Assembly (NCBI GenBank): GCA_963691815.1
Contig: OY829652.1
Span: 18,661,986 to 18,725,985 of the forward strand
Direction: 5' to 3'
Origin: Echiichthys vipera
Lineage: Eukaryota > Chordata > Actinopteri > Perciformes > Trachinidae
DNA: 64,000 nucleotides
Shown here piece after piece: positions 17,501-31,300 of the stretch. Positions within the stretch are counted from its first letter, which is position 1; every line of letters begins with the position of its first letter. The notes below the pieces were generated by a model. That model was not told the DNA's origin. It did not search any database and saw nothing but the letters and a program-made list of their open reading frames with translations. Made by a program: the position numbers and the translations under genes.

Positions 17501-18070
17501 GCTTGCTGTCATATATCTGTGAAAAGAACTATACACACGAACCAAAGTGTGATGATGTCTGCTGGAGCAACCAAATACCGGGGATTACTGGGATTCTAAT
17601 CAGCTTTTTACAAAAGACTTCAGAGAGACTTTATTATTACAGAGACCACAGAGCAGCTGGTTGAAAAGCGAAGGTATTACACATATCAATGCATCTTTAT
17701 ATCCATAATAATTATCCAAAGTCTAACTAAAACTTAAACTAACAGAAAGTAACTTCTCTAAGTCTAAATAAGTCAGTTTACACCACTACTTCTTCTTCCT
17801 GGTTAAGTACCACTTGTTTAAAAATTATAACACATTTGCACTATAAGAAATGGCCGCGCTCCAAAATAAGGTCGAAGATCGCAAACAAACCTGATTAATG
17901 TCTTGCTGCATCTGTGCGTAGATGTAAGGTAACCAGGATTTAACAGTGCATGTAAAATCATTTCTAATCTGATTCCTCTGAGTAACCCAATGTTGATTTT
18001 TCACCTCCACCATCCTCTACGCTGTACACTACAGTCACTGCGCTCATTTGTCTTCTCTCTCCTTATTCAT
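14550..18070. other. Non-coding stretch
   Basis: Apart from the repeat at 15794, unique-looking. 16980-17290 is a GC-richer, low-repeat block that could be a conserved non-coding element. I see no exon with both splice sites. Confidence 0.5.
15794..16030. repeat. Dispersed percomorph repeat
   Basis: GAAATGCCAAAAACTGCAGA, CATGTTAAAATGCCCAACTT, AATAAACATGTTTACAG and CATAACGCACCCTTGAGTGC are phrases I recall from abundant fish repeats. Class unknown. Confidence 0.55.
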
Positions 18071-18073
18071 CAT

Positions 18074-18176
<103 letters not shown>

Positions 18177-18569
18177 CCCCTTGCCTTTTGGTTCAGAGTG
18201 TACAATCAGCTGTCTGGCCCCCCTTTTTCATCCCCATGTTCCTTCAAAGAGTCAAAGTGGGGCCTCTCTAAGGTATTAAATATCTTTATTAAACTGCTGC
18301 TTTGGGGGCTTCCCCTTCATCCCCCCTGCCTCCTCCTTCTCCTCTGTACACCCCAAATATCCCCATAAACTCTGCCCCTGCCGGCTCCTCTTCAAAGGCT
18401 CCCGCCATGCGGCTTCTGCCAGCTACCTGCTGCGCTGCAAGATCGTGCACAATAGCCTACGTTGGTGCCTGCTGCGTTAAACCAGGCAAGCTCCACCACA
18501 CTCGGCTGGGCCACATCTGACGGGGGGCACTTTGACCAGGCGGAGTCCACCGGATCAGGGGGTTGAGTG

Positions 18570-18596
18570 AGATTGGGGGGAGGGGGGGGGGGGGAT
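18570..18596. repeat. G-rich homopolymer run
   Basis: A G6-A-G13 type run, a possible G-quadruplex former on the + strand. Confidence 0.9.
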
Positions 18597-19924
18597 TCGT
18601 AGGCCAGCTGTGTCATGGTTTAGTGACTGCTATCAAAAGATGAGCTCCAGAGTAACCAAGTTGTCCACCAAACACAAACGAATGCATCCTTTCGGTGGTT
18701 TCAGTCATGCACGTAGCGCCACTGTGTGAACCTTTGAGGGCGTTAGGGATGTGATTCGCTCCTACGATATCTGAACAAAAATCGACACTCTTTAACAGAT
18801 GGTTGCTACAAATTTGTACCCTCACACCCCTCTCTGTGAGAGTGACTACACTCTGGGGTGTTCCTGACTTGCATTATACAAAATCCTTAAACCGTGACTC
18901 TGAGCTAGTCATATGTCATCACAGTGACATCACAGGAAATCCTTTGGTTAGCTGCTATGGTATATATCAGAGAGCATGGTATCACTGGAATGTGACATAG
19001 AAGATCAGTAAAAACAATAAGATATCAATACTTTTTTAAAGTAATATATCGTCATCTGAATTGTGGTGTAACACTTAACACATTCACCGTGGTTGGACAT
19101 GTTGAAATGACTTTGCTGATTGAGAAATGTTATTTGGGTTTGTCAAGTTGCACCTGTCTGATCGAGAATGTCTGTGGCATTTAATTTCATCATTTCAGCA
19201 AGCAGTTGTTTTTTTCCCATGTTACATAACATCTTTAGCAGCATACAAACTTACCTGTGAAACTATTTAACACTTAAATTCTGTTCAATCAGCTTTGGTG
19301 ATAAACACTATACACACTACACTATAAATACATTTATTTAATTCAGCTTTTGACTTTCACCATGCTGTAATTATACTGTACATATCAAAATGTAAAGCTC
19401 AATTAATGTGTCCTTCCTAGGGAACTGTACCTTTGTAGTAGTGGACACACCAACATATCTTAATACAGAATTTAGTCCAGAGCCCTTCCTCATTATTATC
19501 AAATAAAAATTGAGGTATTATTGGGTGTATGGTACATTTGATTAACATCACATTGATTCCGCTCTGTGTGATATCCCACCAACAATGTCCTTTATTGTCA
19601 AACTATTCTTTATACTACAAGCTTCAGATTTTGGATATAGCACAGCAAAAAATCAACATGTCTAATCCCTCCAGGCACCTTGGAAGGGGAAGAAACCCTA
19701 CTCTGCTTCTTCAATCCAACCAGATTGATTATTGGCTCACAAGTGATCTTGTTTTGAAGGCCTTGCAGTGCAGATGTCAGTTATTCTGATTGATTAGACT
19801 TCTGCTGGTTCATGTTGAGCGTCATGCACTAATAAGAATGATAATGGTGTAAATTGCCCCGCCCTAACAGGTGCAACAAAAACAAGAGGATAGTCAAAGA
19901 TATTAATCTGTGTGTTCACATGCA

Positions 19925-20425
19925 GTTTAAAAAACAGATTATATTGGGGTTAAGGGCATACCCGGTTTCTTGAACACCATGTAAACACCATATACCCTGG
20001 GTAAAATCAGGGTTTTCATAACCCGGTTAACAGACCGAGAGAACTCCTTCAGTTCCCTGATTATTCGTGCATGTAAACAGCGTTCTCGGTTTATCGTCTG
20101 CGCATGCTCAGCACTCCACAGCAGTGGCTTTTGATCCAGAAATAGAATAAACCAGAAAGCAACGGCACCAAAAAAAAAACGTGAAAAAAGCAACAACAAT
20201 AGACCGTTACCTTAAAACCAAGGGAGGACTTCGCATTCATTACTACCAAGAAGACCGGTTTCGGTCGTAATTTTGTCCAAAAGTCGGCCTTTTGTGATTT
20301 TGACAAAGGTGAACCAGGAAAAAAAGCTGTATTCATTCCAGATGTATGTTGGCAGAGAGCCATCTACTGTACCGGAGGAAGAGTTACTCCATCATTTTCC
20401 CATTCAACCCCTGCTCATGTAAACA
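19925..20425 (-). mobile_element. MITE-like repeat, copy A (reverse orientation)
   Basis: The reverse complement of this interval aligns by eye with 30258-30800. Shared blocks include GGGGTTGAATGGGAAAATGA, CCTTTGTCAAAAT, GATAAACCGAGAA-like text and CTGTTTACATGCAC. It encodes no protein. Confidence 0.7.
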
Positions 20426-20429
20426 TCTT

Positions 20430-23050
20430 TTAGTACACTTATTATGTCTGTATTAATTAAACTGATTTCAGATCAAGATTGTATGATCATGTGTTGAGGT
20501 TCAGCAGTACAAATTTGAGCTCCTAGAATTTGTTTTTAGCGTGTATAACATTTTGGTCATCTTCCCCATATGTCAGTATCTAATGTAACAACCCAATCAG
20601 TGTAACTTTGGACGATGATGGTTCTTCCACTGTGAAGTGGCTGCTTGTAAAACTATACTTTCAAAGTCCTCCCCCCACACTGCCAGTTGCAGCGCACTCT
20701 TTGTCCACCACAATGTGAGCTAAGGAAACAAAGGCGCTATTGCAGACCCTGGGGTTTTTTGGGAGCCGTCTGTCACTCAAACCCATTGTTGACGTGTGCA
20801 GGGCTCAGAGGACAATGGTACTTTGTGTGAAGAGAGAGCCGGGATACACCCTCCTGCTCCTGTATCTCTACCTCTTATCTGTCTCATTGTCACATTTCTC
20901 TACAGTTCTGTCTTCTTCCGTTTTGATTTGTGTGACTGTGACTGTGATTTGATTTTTATCTCTTATTCTTGCTTTAAAATGATTCTTGAACTCACATTTC
21001 AATCTCCTCCCATCTGGCCGCAGATTCAGGGTGTTAGACTGGAGGAAAGCTAATTTAAAAGAAGTTTTGTCCCCTCAGCGATCACAGTTCTTAACAAAAA
21101 TATGTAGATCATGGCTATGTGCTATCTTTATGTCTATATGTTGTTCTGGGGATATGTGGGAAGAGGGTCTATTTGTTATTTGCGGGGGAGGGTGTGTTAT
21201 CTGTATAGGATGTCCATGTGTTGTGCCTTTTGTAATGTAAAAACAGCCACAAGTTTCCTCTGCTGCCTCTGGTCCATTTACATATTTAAGTCATTTTGTA
21301 CAACGTTATATGGTGTTTTTATATGTTGGAGGGCTGCTAACCATTTGAAGCCTGGCTTCCGTTGCCCAGGAAGCATCTTCAAGTGGATATAATGGACACG
21401 CTCTGCTGCAGGCATGCTGTGGTAGCCGTGTCGCATCTATTCCCTCAAAGGTCAGCGCTGTCAAGACAGTGCACTATTGAATTAAATGTGCATGTCAGAG
21501 TTCACCTAAGTTAAATGTGACACCAAAAAATCAGAGCAGATGTGCTGATCGCAGCTACTCCATTTAAATAAACAGATTTTGCTGCAAAATTTCTCTGTTT
21601 CAAATGTTGATGTGACCAAGTCTTGCTTGCTTTAGTTTCCTCTTCTTTCCTGGTTCTTTATTGCTTAATTGCTTTTGGCTTGATGCCTCTCACTATCCAA
21701 CAGGAACATATAAAAACAAGTGGTTACATTTGCTACAAAAAGCTAGGCATAGTGAGGCTTCTATCAAAGTGTTATCACACAAAATACGGTCCATAGCCAT
21801 TTAAGCAACGGTTTAATTAATTGTCCATGTATTTCATCCCAAATGCACTTTTGTTTTCAATTGAGAAACAAAATGATTTGCTATAAATAAGTTGTTACTG
21901 ACACAATTATCAACTAATGACAGTTGGTTCTGCTTCACTGCAGATGAAAAATGGCTATGGACAGAGAAACAAAACTTTACTTGACAATTGAGTAGAAAAT
22001 GATCCAGTCTGTGATTCTGGCTTCAGCTTCTTTGTTTCTCTACAGTCCTGTAATTTGACCAGTAGGTCAAGGCGAATAAAGCTGGGGTTTGTTCGTAGAC
22101 CACTGTCAGTCTGACTGTGTAGGCATCACAATCCTGCCCTCTGACCCCCATTGACATCATATGACTGGCTCTTGTGCGTCTTTCGTGAACTGAAGAGGTC
22201 ACGATTATTCAGTGGACTTTCAAACAAGCAAAGAGTAAGTGTCGAGGATCGAGAGGCGTTGGACAATTATGTGTGTTTGCTCTGAGAGGCGCTGCTTTCC
22301 GTGTGCATGTGTGGTCAAAGCCATTGACATCATATGAATAAGCGAGTGTGTGAGTGAAAGGCAGATGTGGTGTTGTATGTGCATGTGTATGTATGTTTGA
22401 TCTGTCTTGTCTTTTAAAGCTTTCGTCTGAAATTCATTCTCAAAAACCCTAAAATAAGGTATTTGCCTGCTTTTTCAGATGGCTATTGAGGACACTTACA
22501 TAACACTGTGATGGACGTGGTTAATTTGAAACTTGTTACAAAAACAAGTATGACATACATTGGTACAGTGGTTTACTCTTGTCTTTACTTTACGACAAAC
22601 TGGTTTTTCTTATCCCCTCTCCTCTTATTGTCTCCCCTCATCACTCAATCACTTGCTCTCACTATCCTTTATTCACTCATTTCTTATCTTTTCTCCTGAA
22701 TCCATACATTTCAAATTTACTGTTTGAAAAACAGAAAATTAAACTATTATTATACAGTATCCTTGTACTGAACAATGGTTCATATATCTCCCAAAAGATA
22801 TGCACGCCTTTGAAAGCCCCTGCAATGCAGAACTTGTGCAGGCAACAAAACTACATTACTTACTTTTAGTGCAAACAGAGAACGAGAACAGTCAGAATAA
22901 AACCGAACTAAAATTATAAGTCCCCTTTAAACATTGTTACGATGTAAATGTAAGTCAATTTAATAATTAATAAAACTTTATTTCTAGAGCATGATGTATG
23001 AAATGCAACTAGAAGGGCTCTACATTTAAATACAATCAAATAGAATGAAG
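20430..23050. other. Non-coding stretch with possible distal elements
   Basis: 20590-20830 is unique and GC-richer, with several SOX-type words (AACAAAG, ACAATG, CATTGTT). A 17-bp direct repeat CCATTGACATCATATGA occurs at 22148 and 22321. No gene recognised. Confidence 0.5.
20980..21110 (+). pseudogene. Possible reverse transcriptase C-terminal relic
   Basis: A short reading gives LPSGRRFRVLDWRKANLKE, close to the LPSGRRYR-type segment found near the C-terminus of some fish LINE reverse transcriptases. The rest of the protein is absent. Weak, motif-level evidence only. Confidence 0.3.
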
Positions 23051-23054
23051 ACAA

Positions 23055-23413
23055 GACATAGCATGTTAACGATAACGCACATTGAATCTATAATGTCATC
23101 CATCTACAGTGCAGTAGTTTATAAAGAAACAGTTGTGTTTCGATGGTCCCCTTTGTAGAACCAAATAATGAAGCATAAGGTGCAAACAATAGGATACAGA
23201 AAACCGAACAAAATACAAGAAGAGGAACAAACATATAGTGCGATCATAGAAAAAAAAAACATGTAAAGTTATATATAAAGTGAAGTAGTGCAATAAACAA
23301 TAGTGACAGCAGTTTTGGGGGTCCCTGAAGATACAAGGATATTTGTCTTATAAGGTGAAAGCAGTCAGCTATGGTCCGGGTAAGTGACGTAGGGTATAAA
23401 GTGATGTTTGTGC
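23055..23413 (-). repeat. 360-bp dispersed unit, copy 2
   Basis: Reverse complement of 9619-9979 with only a handful of substitutions and single-base indels by eye. It is followed at 23417 by a 165-bp TG array. Confidence 0.9.
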
Positions 23414-23416
23414 ATG

Positions 23417-23584
<168 letters not shown>

Positions 23585-23644
23585 ACACACTTTGCACATT
23601 AATGTTACAACACACACATCTGTAAAGTTTTCTTTACATGACAT

Positions 23645-23770
23645 TACATCCATCCATAATCTGTAACTGTTTATCCCAGTAGGGGTCGCAGGGGCCTGGA
23701 GCCAATCCCAGCTGACATTGGGCGAGAGGCAGGGTAAACCCTGAGCAGGACACCAGACCATCACTGGACT
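23645..23770. repeat. Teleost LINE-derived repeat fragment
   Basis: CATCCATCCATAATCTGTAA, GTAGGGGTCGCAGGGG, CAGCTGACATTGGGCGAGAG and ACCAGACCATCACTGGACT match a ubiquitous fish repeat, probably a LINE 3' region. The clade was not determined. Confidence 0.7.
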
Positions 23771-25136
23771 GAAATAACATGTTTGACACAAAAATCTGAG
23801 AGCTGATATGACCCACAACCCCTCAAACGAAATCTCACCTTTTGTCTGACTGTTTGTGTTGCGTAAATGAGAGGTACATGTTGGAGATCTGACACCTACC
23901 CGGAAACTCAACACTCTGCTGTTGTTGCTGTAAAACATGAGACTGTGTGAATTCAAACAAATGAAGATGAAAAAATTTTCTGCATGTGGACACATGTATT
24001 TATGATGCAATATATAGTTAGCCCAGTCTTTACTTCTGGTCATGTCTCATTGTTTTCTGAGAAACCTTACCAATCCTGCAATTCAGGTATATTTGAGTCA
24101 AATCCTTTTGAGGTACACGTCATCAGATAATTATGCAATGTTTGATAAAGCAACTTATAGGCTGTTCATTCAAACATCTTCTGAATGGACAAATAAAAAA
24201 AAAAATCCTAGCCTTATTTCCTGAATTCTCCTCTATAATCTCACTTTGTCTTCACTGTATGAAGCAATATGTGAAAGTTTATCTTATTTTACACTCTCAT
24301 TATTTCTAATTTTTTATATTAGATTCTACCGTTAGTAGTTTTATGAATTATGAGTGTTACAATGTCGCTTGGTGATATTCAATTTTCCCTACTACGCAAA
24401 CCCTTTGGGAAGTTTCATGGATGCCATAATAGTCCCTGCCTAGGTCTCTAGTCTTTTTTAACCCCAAAATTGTTTTATCGTAAATTGACTTTCATCTGTT
24501 GTTGTCTCCCCTCTGTAAGAAGACATGTTCACTACAGTTTACAGTGGACAAGGTTATGGTGTTGCAGACACAGTCCAGGAAACGCTGTCAATAATATAAA
24601 ATTAAGAGAAAATGCAAAAGTGCTGCTAGTGATGTCCTACAGAGGTTAAAAACAGTGTTCACAAAGCTCTTTATTCTTTTGAAATTATTTTTGAAGTGTC
24701 AGGTTTTTGTTTCCTTATAGGCATTCCCTGAAGGCAGAACTTCATTTTAGCAAACTGCCAACCTATGGCCTCATCTTTATTGCCTTGCATCTCTTCTGCA
24801 CACACAGTTTCTAGAAGCTCTATTTCTGGCTAGAGGCATGAGGAGCTCTTCTCCTGGCCTCTTGAGTCAACAGGGGCAGAAGGTCAAAAAGGTCAAAACT
24901 GCTTGAATGATGCCAAAGGAAAGACGTGGAGGGTGGGGGTGGGGTGTGGGTGGAGGAGGGGGAGGGGGAGGAGGAGGAAGAAACAGCAGGGGAGATTTTG
25001 GCGGGAAAACAGAGACAGACCTGGAAATTCACCTCTTACAGACAGACGGTGAGTCAGACTCTGCCTCATCAGACCGACATGTAGCCTCTGAATCACACTC
25101 ACATGCTCATACACAAACTCTGATATAAAGGCATGC

Positions 25137-25208
25137 GCACATACACACACACGCACACCGGACGCGCACACACACACACACAGAACGCACACACACACAC
25201 GCACACAC

Positions 25209-25304
<96 letters not shown>

Positions 25305-25306
25305 AA
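25137..25306. repeat. Interrupted then pure (CA)n microsatellite
   Basis: Left part broken by GCGC, GAACG and ATACAC variants, then about 90 bp of pure CA. Confidence 0.97.
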
Positions 25307-25441
25307 ACCCCCACAGCAGAGCGGTCTACACACTCAAACAATAGCACCACCCCTTGCAGTTGCCCCCTCTTGCTCACACACTTTGAGATGATGTCATCGT
25401 TCTTTGCCCCTGTGGCATTGCTAAACAAGCATGACTAAAAA

Positions 25442-25640
<199 letters not shown>

Positions 25641-25905
25641 TTGACTCACGAGGTCAAGGTCCACATTTTGAGCCTGATGTCACTTATCACTGACTAATCC
25701 TCTGAACCATTTGAACAAAATGGAACACAGAGCGGGAAGAAGGGGGAAATTAGAGGGAAACTTTAAGTGTCACTGTGCTTTTGTGTTTGGAAGGCGCAAA
25801 ACAAAAACCTTTGTCCCCTGACATTAACAGGTCGGCTGCACATGCACATTATGTCACTCTTTAAGTCTTTAATCAGACTCACACCCAGTAGGCTACTTAC
25901 CTTAC

Positions 25906-26583
25906 TACCGTATTTTTTGGATTAAAAGCTCCGGACTATAAGTCTCACCAGCCGAAAATGCATAATAAAGAAGGAAAAAAACATATATAAGTTGCACTAG
26001 AGTATAAGTCGCATTTTTTGGGGAAATTTATTTGATAAAATCCAACACCAAGAATAGACATTTCATCTTGAAAGGCAATTTAAAATAAAAATAGAACAAC
26101 AGGCTGAATAAGTGTACGTTATATGACGCATAAACAACAAACTGAGAACGTGCATGGTATGTTAACATGTTAACATATTACGGTAAGAGTCATTCAAATA
26201 ACTATAACATATGGAACATACTATACGTTTACCAAACAATCTGTCACGCCTAATCACTAAATACAATGAACTCTTCTTCCTCTGTGTCACTTCTGAACAA
26301 CTCCACTAACTCATAGGTACGGAAGTAGCAGGTAGCATCTTTTTTTTCACTATGCACTTCTGCCATGACCCGCCCCCGCCGGATTTTGATTGGTTGACAT
26401 GTGTGTGTGACGATTGCTGATATACGCCTAGTCTCTTACGTGACTGAGATAAATGTGTGTGTGTGTGAGGATATTTTACGGTAATGTGTTAATAATTTCA
26501 CACATAAGTCGCTCCAGAGTATAAGTCGCACCCCCGGCCAAACTATGAAAAAAACTGCGATTTATAATCCGAAAAATACGGTA
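25906..26583. mobile_element. 678-bp MITE with terminal inverted repeats
   Basis: The left end, TACCGTATTTTTTGGATTA, is mirrored by the right end, TAATCCGAAAAATACGGTA. Just inside both are further inverted or direct copies of ACTATAAGTC/AGTATAAGTCGC. The inner right end (CACCCCCGGCCAAACTATGAAA) matches a vertebrate-wide MITE I recall. There is no coding capacity, and the superfamily is unassigned. Confidence 0.8.
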
Positions 26584-26589
26584 ACTTAA

Positions 26590-28150
26590 AGAAACAAAAG
26601 CACTTCTCCTCTCTGTCTCCTACACACAAAAACACAGAACTGGTAGGCTAACAACTTTCCCCACAGGTATTTAAAAGTGTGCAAACTCCTTCAATCACAT
26701 AAATACTACTGTAGCTCCCTTAGCAAATACACGTGCATTTAGAGTCCACACACTTCCTCTAAATGAATAGTGTATAAACACGTCGCAGTCACCTCCACTT
26801 CAGTGAAATAATTAGAGCGCAGGGCCAAATTAAACATCCCCTGGACCCCAGCCTGGGAAATTAACTCATAGCTAAACCCATGACATGGCCCACTAGACAT
26901 GAAAGCCCTCATAGAGCGGGCCATTCAGCAAAAGGGGGCAATGACAGAGTGGCACCGGGCCCGTACGGATGTGGCAGGAGGGCGTGATGTCAGCATGGTC
27001 CCTGTGTGCCCTGCCAGGCAGCATGATGGCAACGGATCAGGCGTCTAGTCTGTTGCCAACGCAGGTGCACTGAAAACACACGCAAACACATGCACAGTAA
27101 CAGCTTGGCAGGAGCCCCCGCAGACGTGGAAAGACAGGTTTCATCTTTCAAACCTACACATGCAGTATTTGCATCTGTGTGCATGGCAGCACACAAAATA
27201 GTCTGTATTTGAGTATAGTGTGTTTGTGTTTGTGTTTTTGTACCATTCATGAGTGTTGAGGGAAAGTGGGACCTGAGGCTTGTGACAGTAGGCTGCTGTT
27301 CTCAAACATCAGAGAGAAACATTAACATAAAACAGATGACACATACATACATACATACATACATACATACATACTGTACAAACATACATACATATAACAT
27401 GAATGTTTAATAAATGTAGCAGTCAATGAACATACATACATACATACATATACAATATATATATTCATATAATATATCCTTCCATAGCCACTCCTTTTTG
27501 AAGTGTGTTGAGGGTGTGCGCAGGGGTGTTCAGGGGGTAGCAGGTCAACAGTAGATACTGTAGCCACATAGAAGTGCTGTACAACATCTAAACGAGGAGA
27601 ACATGAAGATTCATTAGAGATGCAGCTCAGTACTTTGTGTCAAGTTCTTCTAATTCTTCAGGAATCAGAAATAAATCATAATCCGGTCATTAAATTGTGA
27701 AAGGGCTTAGTGCATTAAGATATCAATCATCATCAAATATATGAAGGCCATTCTCACAATCACTCATATCTCATATGTTGTTGGGACAATTTTGAGGTTT
27801 ATACCATTTGTTTCCCATATTTGGTGCACAATTTAACCATTTATTTTACAATGGATAAAAAAGGTCAAAAATCCCCCCAAAATATCAGATTAAGACACCA
27901 GGACCTTGAGGAACACCACAGAAAAATCCATGCTGTGATCAAAACCTTTGACATATGGAGAGTTCTGCAAGAATTGATTGGCGATTGGATAGCATGCACT
28001 TTTTTGTAAACTGCTCAGAAACCCTCTAATTTTTAATACACCTAGGAAAGCCATCCACCTTCTGAAGGTCACAACAGGGCGTTTTATACAGTGACACAAG
28101 TTTCAAAAAATGCTCTCACTATCATGAAATGGTGACAAACATCATGACAC
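26590..28150. other. Non-coding stretch with a possible conserved block
   Basis: 26730-27080 is complex and repeat-free and reads like a distal element. Beyond the CATA runs the rest shows nothing I recognise. Confidence 0.45.
27342..27452. repeat. (CATA)n microsatellites
   Basis: CATA runs at 27342-27374 and 27431-27450, with related ACATACATACATATAAC text between. Confidence 0.93.
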
Positions 28151-28179
28151 ATGAATATAGTTGGGCTCAGTGAATCCAC

Positions 28180-28475
28180 AAGAGTCTCAGCTTTCCCAGT
28201 CACACCCAATTTATGCAATTCCAAGACTGTTTAGGGACCCCAGTATGAAGAAATATTTAAATATTCTTCATAAAGTGGGCATGTTGGTAAAGGGTTTACT
28301 CGTGGGTACCCACATAACCAATTTTCATTCTGATATATTGAGGTCAAAGGTCAAGGGACCCCTTTGAAAATGGCCATGCCAGCTTTCCCTCTGCATTTTT
28401 TGCATAGATTTGAAGCTTTATTTAGCTTCCTTCCAGACAAGCTAGGATGTTATGGTTGGTTACAATGGATCTTTC
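28180..28475 (+). repeat. Dispersed percomorph repeat
   Basis: AAAGTGGGCATGTTGGTAAA, ACTCGTGGGTACCCACATAA, TTGAGGTCAAAGGTCAAGGG and CCCCTTTGAAAATGGCCATG appear in the order I recall from a common fish repeat. Class unknown. Confidence 0.65.
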
Positions 28476-29007
28476 TCTAAAATGTCTCTGAAAGCTCAGC
28501 CTTGGTGGAGAGGGACATGTTGAGGAGGGGGCAGTGGCCCTGATCCTTGATGGAAGATAGGTCAAACTAAAAGGGCCGCTGCCCCACCTGAGCCTTACAC
28601 ATGATCCGGCCGGTGTTGACGGCGAACACCTGGCAAGTCATCCACAGGAAAGAAATCAGCCTCCAATAGCGCTGCCATGTTACATATAACTGCCATGGTT
28701 GTTTACTTGCAGTTTTAAACAGATTAATCCCCTATAGTAAGTATTAATCGCAAATTTTAGGAATACACATCATATAATGTGAGCTCTTCTTTCAGTCCAA
28801 AATGGTGGTGACTCAGCTCTGCAGCTGTGTGCAGATGTGGTATTGATGACCCAATGGAGTGTCGCTTTTTGGCATTATAACCTCTTTGGCTTAGGGGAGC
28901 TTTGTCGCCATGGTGACAATAATAAACATGTGGTTAAGGTTAGGGGATGATTGCGGTCATGCTTATCAACTCTCGGTGTAAAACAGAAAAGAGCAGTGAT
29001 CTCCTGT

Positions 29008-29165
29008 ATTAAAGTCAGAATCAGTATCAGCCTTAATGGCCAAGTATGCCCACATACATGGGATTTGACTTTGGTAGGCGTTCACTCTCTCAGACAGGTA
29101 GACATATCGTATATAGACAGACAAAAATAAAAAACAAATAGTCCGAGGTCTGAAGTCTGATGTTT
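29008..29165 (-). repeat. LINE 3' tail-like fragment
   Basis: GTCAGAATCAGTATCAGCCT, TTAATGGCCAAGTATG and GGGATTTGACTTTGGTA resemble a fish LINE tail normally read as AGAATCAGAATCAGCTTTAT. Confidence 0.55.
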
Positions 29166-29241
29166 TGTTGACACATCCATTCACCCCGACTCCCTCCCCT
29201 TCCAAGAAAAATACAGCAAGACTTTTATTGAAAGGATTGAT

Positions 29242-29257
29242 ATGTTGACGTCAACAT
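29242..29257. promoter_or_regulatory. Perfect 16-bp palindrome containing a full CRE
   Basis: ATGTTGACGTCAACAT is self-complementary and carries TGACGTCA, the full CREB/ATF site, at its centre. A chance occurrence is possible. Confidence 0.4.
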
Positions 29258-29783
29258 TGGTTTATTTTGCTAATAACCACAGTTACTCCCTTATTTTTAC
29301 CCTTTTGTTCCTAACCAAACCAAACCTCAACCATAGAGGTATCAGACAACAGTTTTATTTTTTCAAAGGTGATTTCTAACAGGGGTGAGCACCATGTATT
29401 CTACAAAGCACAAATAACATATTTTATCATTTAATTTGTTGCTTGTGATCTGAGACAATCATTGCAAGACAAATCACCAGCTTCTTTACTAAGCACATGT
29501 GATATTATTAGCAATCAGGAGCTACTTTCATAGTTTCCAAAGGAAGTGAAAGTAGTTGGCAGTGGGGAGAATGAGTATACTCAAAAACCTCTGCTGTTGT
29601 GACAAACACATAAAAAAAAAAGCTTTGTATCTATTCTGTTTAGTAGAAGCAGACAAATGTCAACAATCACTCAAGCTTTGTCAGAAAATAATTTTGTGTT
29701 TGGATCCTGTCTGAACTTAAACCCTTAACACTCACACGGTTCTACTAACAGGTGTGGTTTGTGAACTTCAACAAGGTCACATC

Positions 29784-29786
<3 letters not shown>

Positions 29787-29860
<74 letters not shown>

Positions 29861-29886
29861 CGCGCGCGTGTGTGTGTGCGTGTGTG

Positions 29887-29917
<31 letters not shown>

Positions 29918-29940
29918 AGGTGTGTGTGTGTGTGTGTGAG
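29787..29940. repeat. (TG)n microsatellite, about 150 bp
   Basis: Pure left half. The right half carries GCGCGCG, TGCG and AGG variants. Confidence 0.97.
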
Positions 29941-30257
29941 TAGGTGTGTTGTTTTCTTCACTTTTTCAGCCAGATTTCAGTTTTTCAGGTAAAGTGACAT
30001 GTTTCAAATGCTTGTCCACAGGCAAAATATCCTCTGAGTCTTATCTTCATAAGTTATCATTATGGGTTTCAGGTTGCGTCAATCAACACCTCACCATGCC
30101 CCCTGCAATCTTGAAACAAATTTATCATTCTCTGAAGTAATGGCTGCCTTAGGGTTACTTTAACTCTCAACGTTCACTCTTTCTTTCCTCACTCTCTTCC
30201 CCCGAATACACATACATACACACACACACTTACACTCTGCAGTACTGGTTAATGTCT

Positions 30258-30800
30258 GTGTGTTTACATGCACATCCGTAACCCGAAAATGGTCCATCCC
30301 CAGTTAAGGGAATAATCGGATTATTGATGTTACCCGCAGATACATGAAAGGGGTTGAATGGGAAAATGACGGGAGTTTCTCGACCGCCAACATACAGCTG
30401 GTCTGAATACGACTTTTTCTTCCGGCTGACCTTTGTCAAAATTACAACAACTTGGAAAGCGGTGGTAAATTTCTGACAGAATTATGACAGAAATGGGTCT
30501 TATTGGTAGTGATGTTACTTGCCATGGTGAAGTCATCTGTCGGTTTAAAGGTAATACTCGTGTTTTTTTTCACATTGCTTCGGCGCCATTGCTTCCTGAT
30601 CTATTCTATTTCCGGCTCAAAAGTTATAACCTACCGAGTATGTGCAGACGCATAACTGATCATAAACCGAGAATGCTGTTTACATGCACAAATAGTCGGG
30701 GTACTGAAGGAGTTATCTGTCTGTTAACTGGGGTATGAGAGCTCCGATTATACCCTGGGTACAGTGTTTACTTGCCGTAACCCGAATATAAACAGGTTTT
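30258..30800 (+). mobile_element. MITE-like repeat, copy B (forward orientation)
   Basis: Same family as 19925-20425 in the opposite orientation. GTGTTTACATGCACATCC then GTAACCCGAA at the left end recurs as a direct repeat at about 30764-30786 (GTGTTTACTTGCCGTAACCC). Confidence 0.7.
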
Positions 30801-30954
30801 TAAAATACATGTAGAAGCATTGTGTGAGCAAGCCATTAGTGCAGCTGTGAGACAATATGAGGAAGCCTTTGACCTTCGACTCGTTAATGGGTGCACAAAT
30901 CTGTGAAGCAGCAGCCCCTCCAGGAATCTACATCTGCTGAACACTCATGCACAC

Positions 30955-30992
30955 AAACACACACACAAACACACACGCACACACACACACAC
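30955..30992. repeat. Short interrupted (CA)n tract
   Basis: CA run broken by AAAC and GCAC variants. Confidence 0.9.
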
Positions 30993-31185
30993 ATGCCGGT
31001 ATCATTAATTTTGACCATGTCCATGGCAACAGACTCCATTCGGGAGGCATTGTTAGATTCCGGATTGTTTGTTTATCTATTTGTTTTACCTCAGGTGAGA
31101 ACAATAGGTGGAAGTGTGTCATCACCACCCTGACCCCAGGTGTACCCCAACCTAACGTTATTAGCAATGATCCCTAGGTTATAGC

Positions 31186-31300
<115 letters not shown>

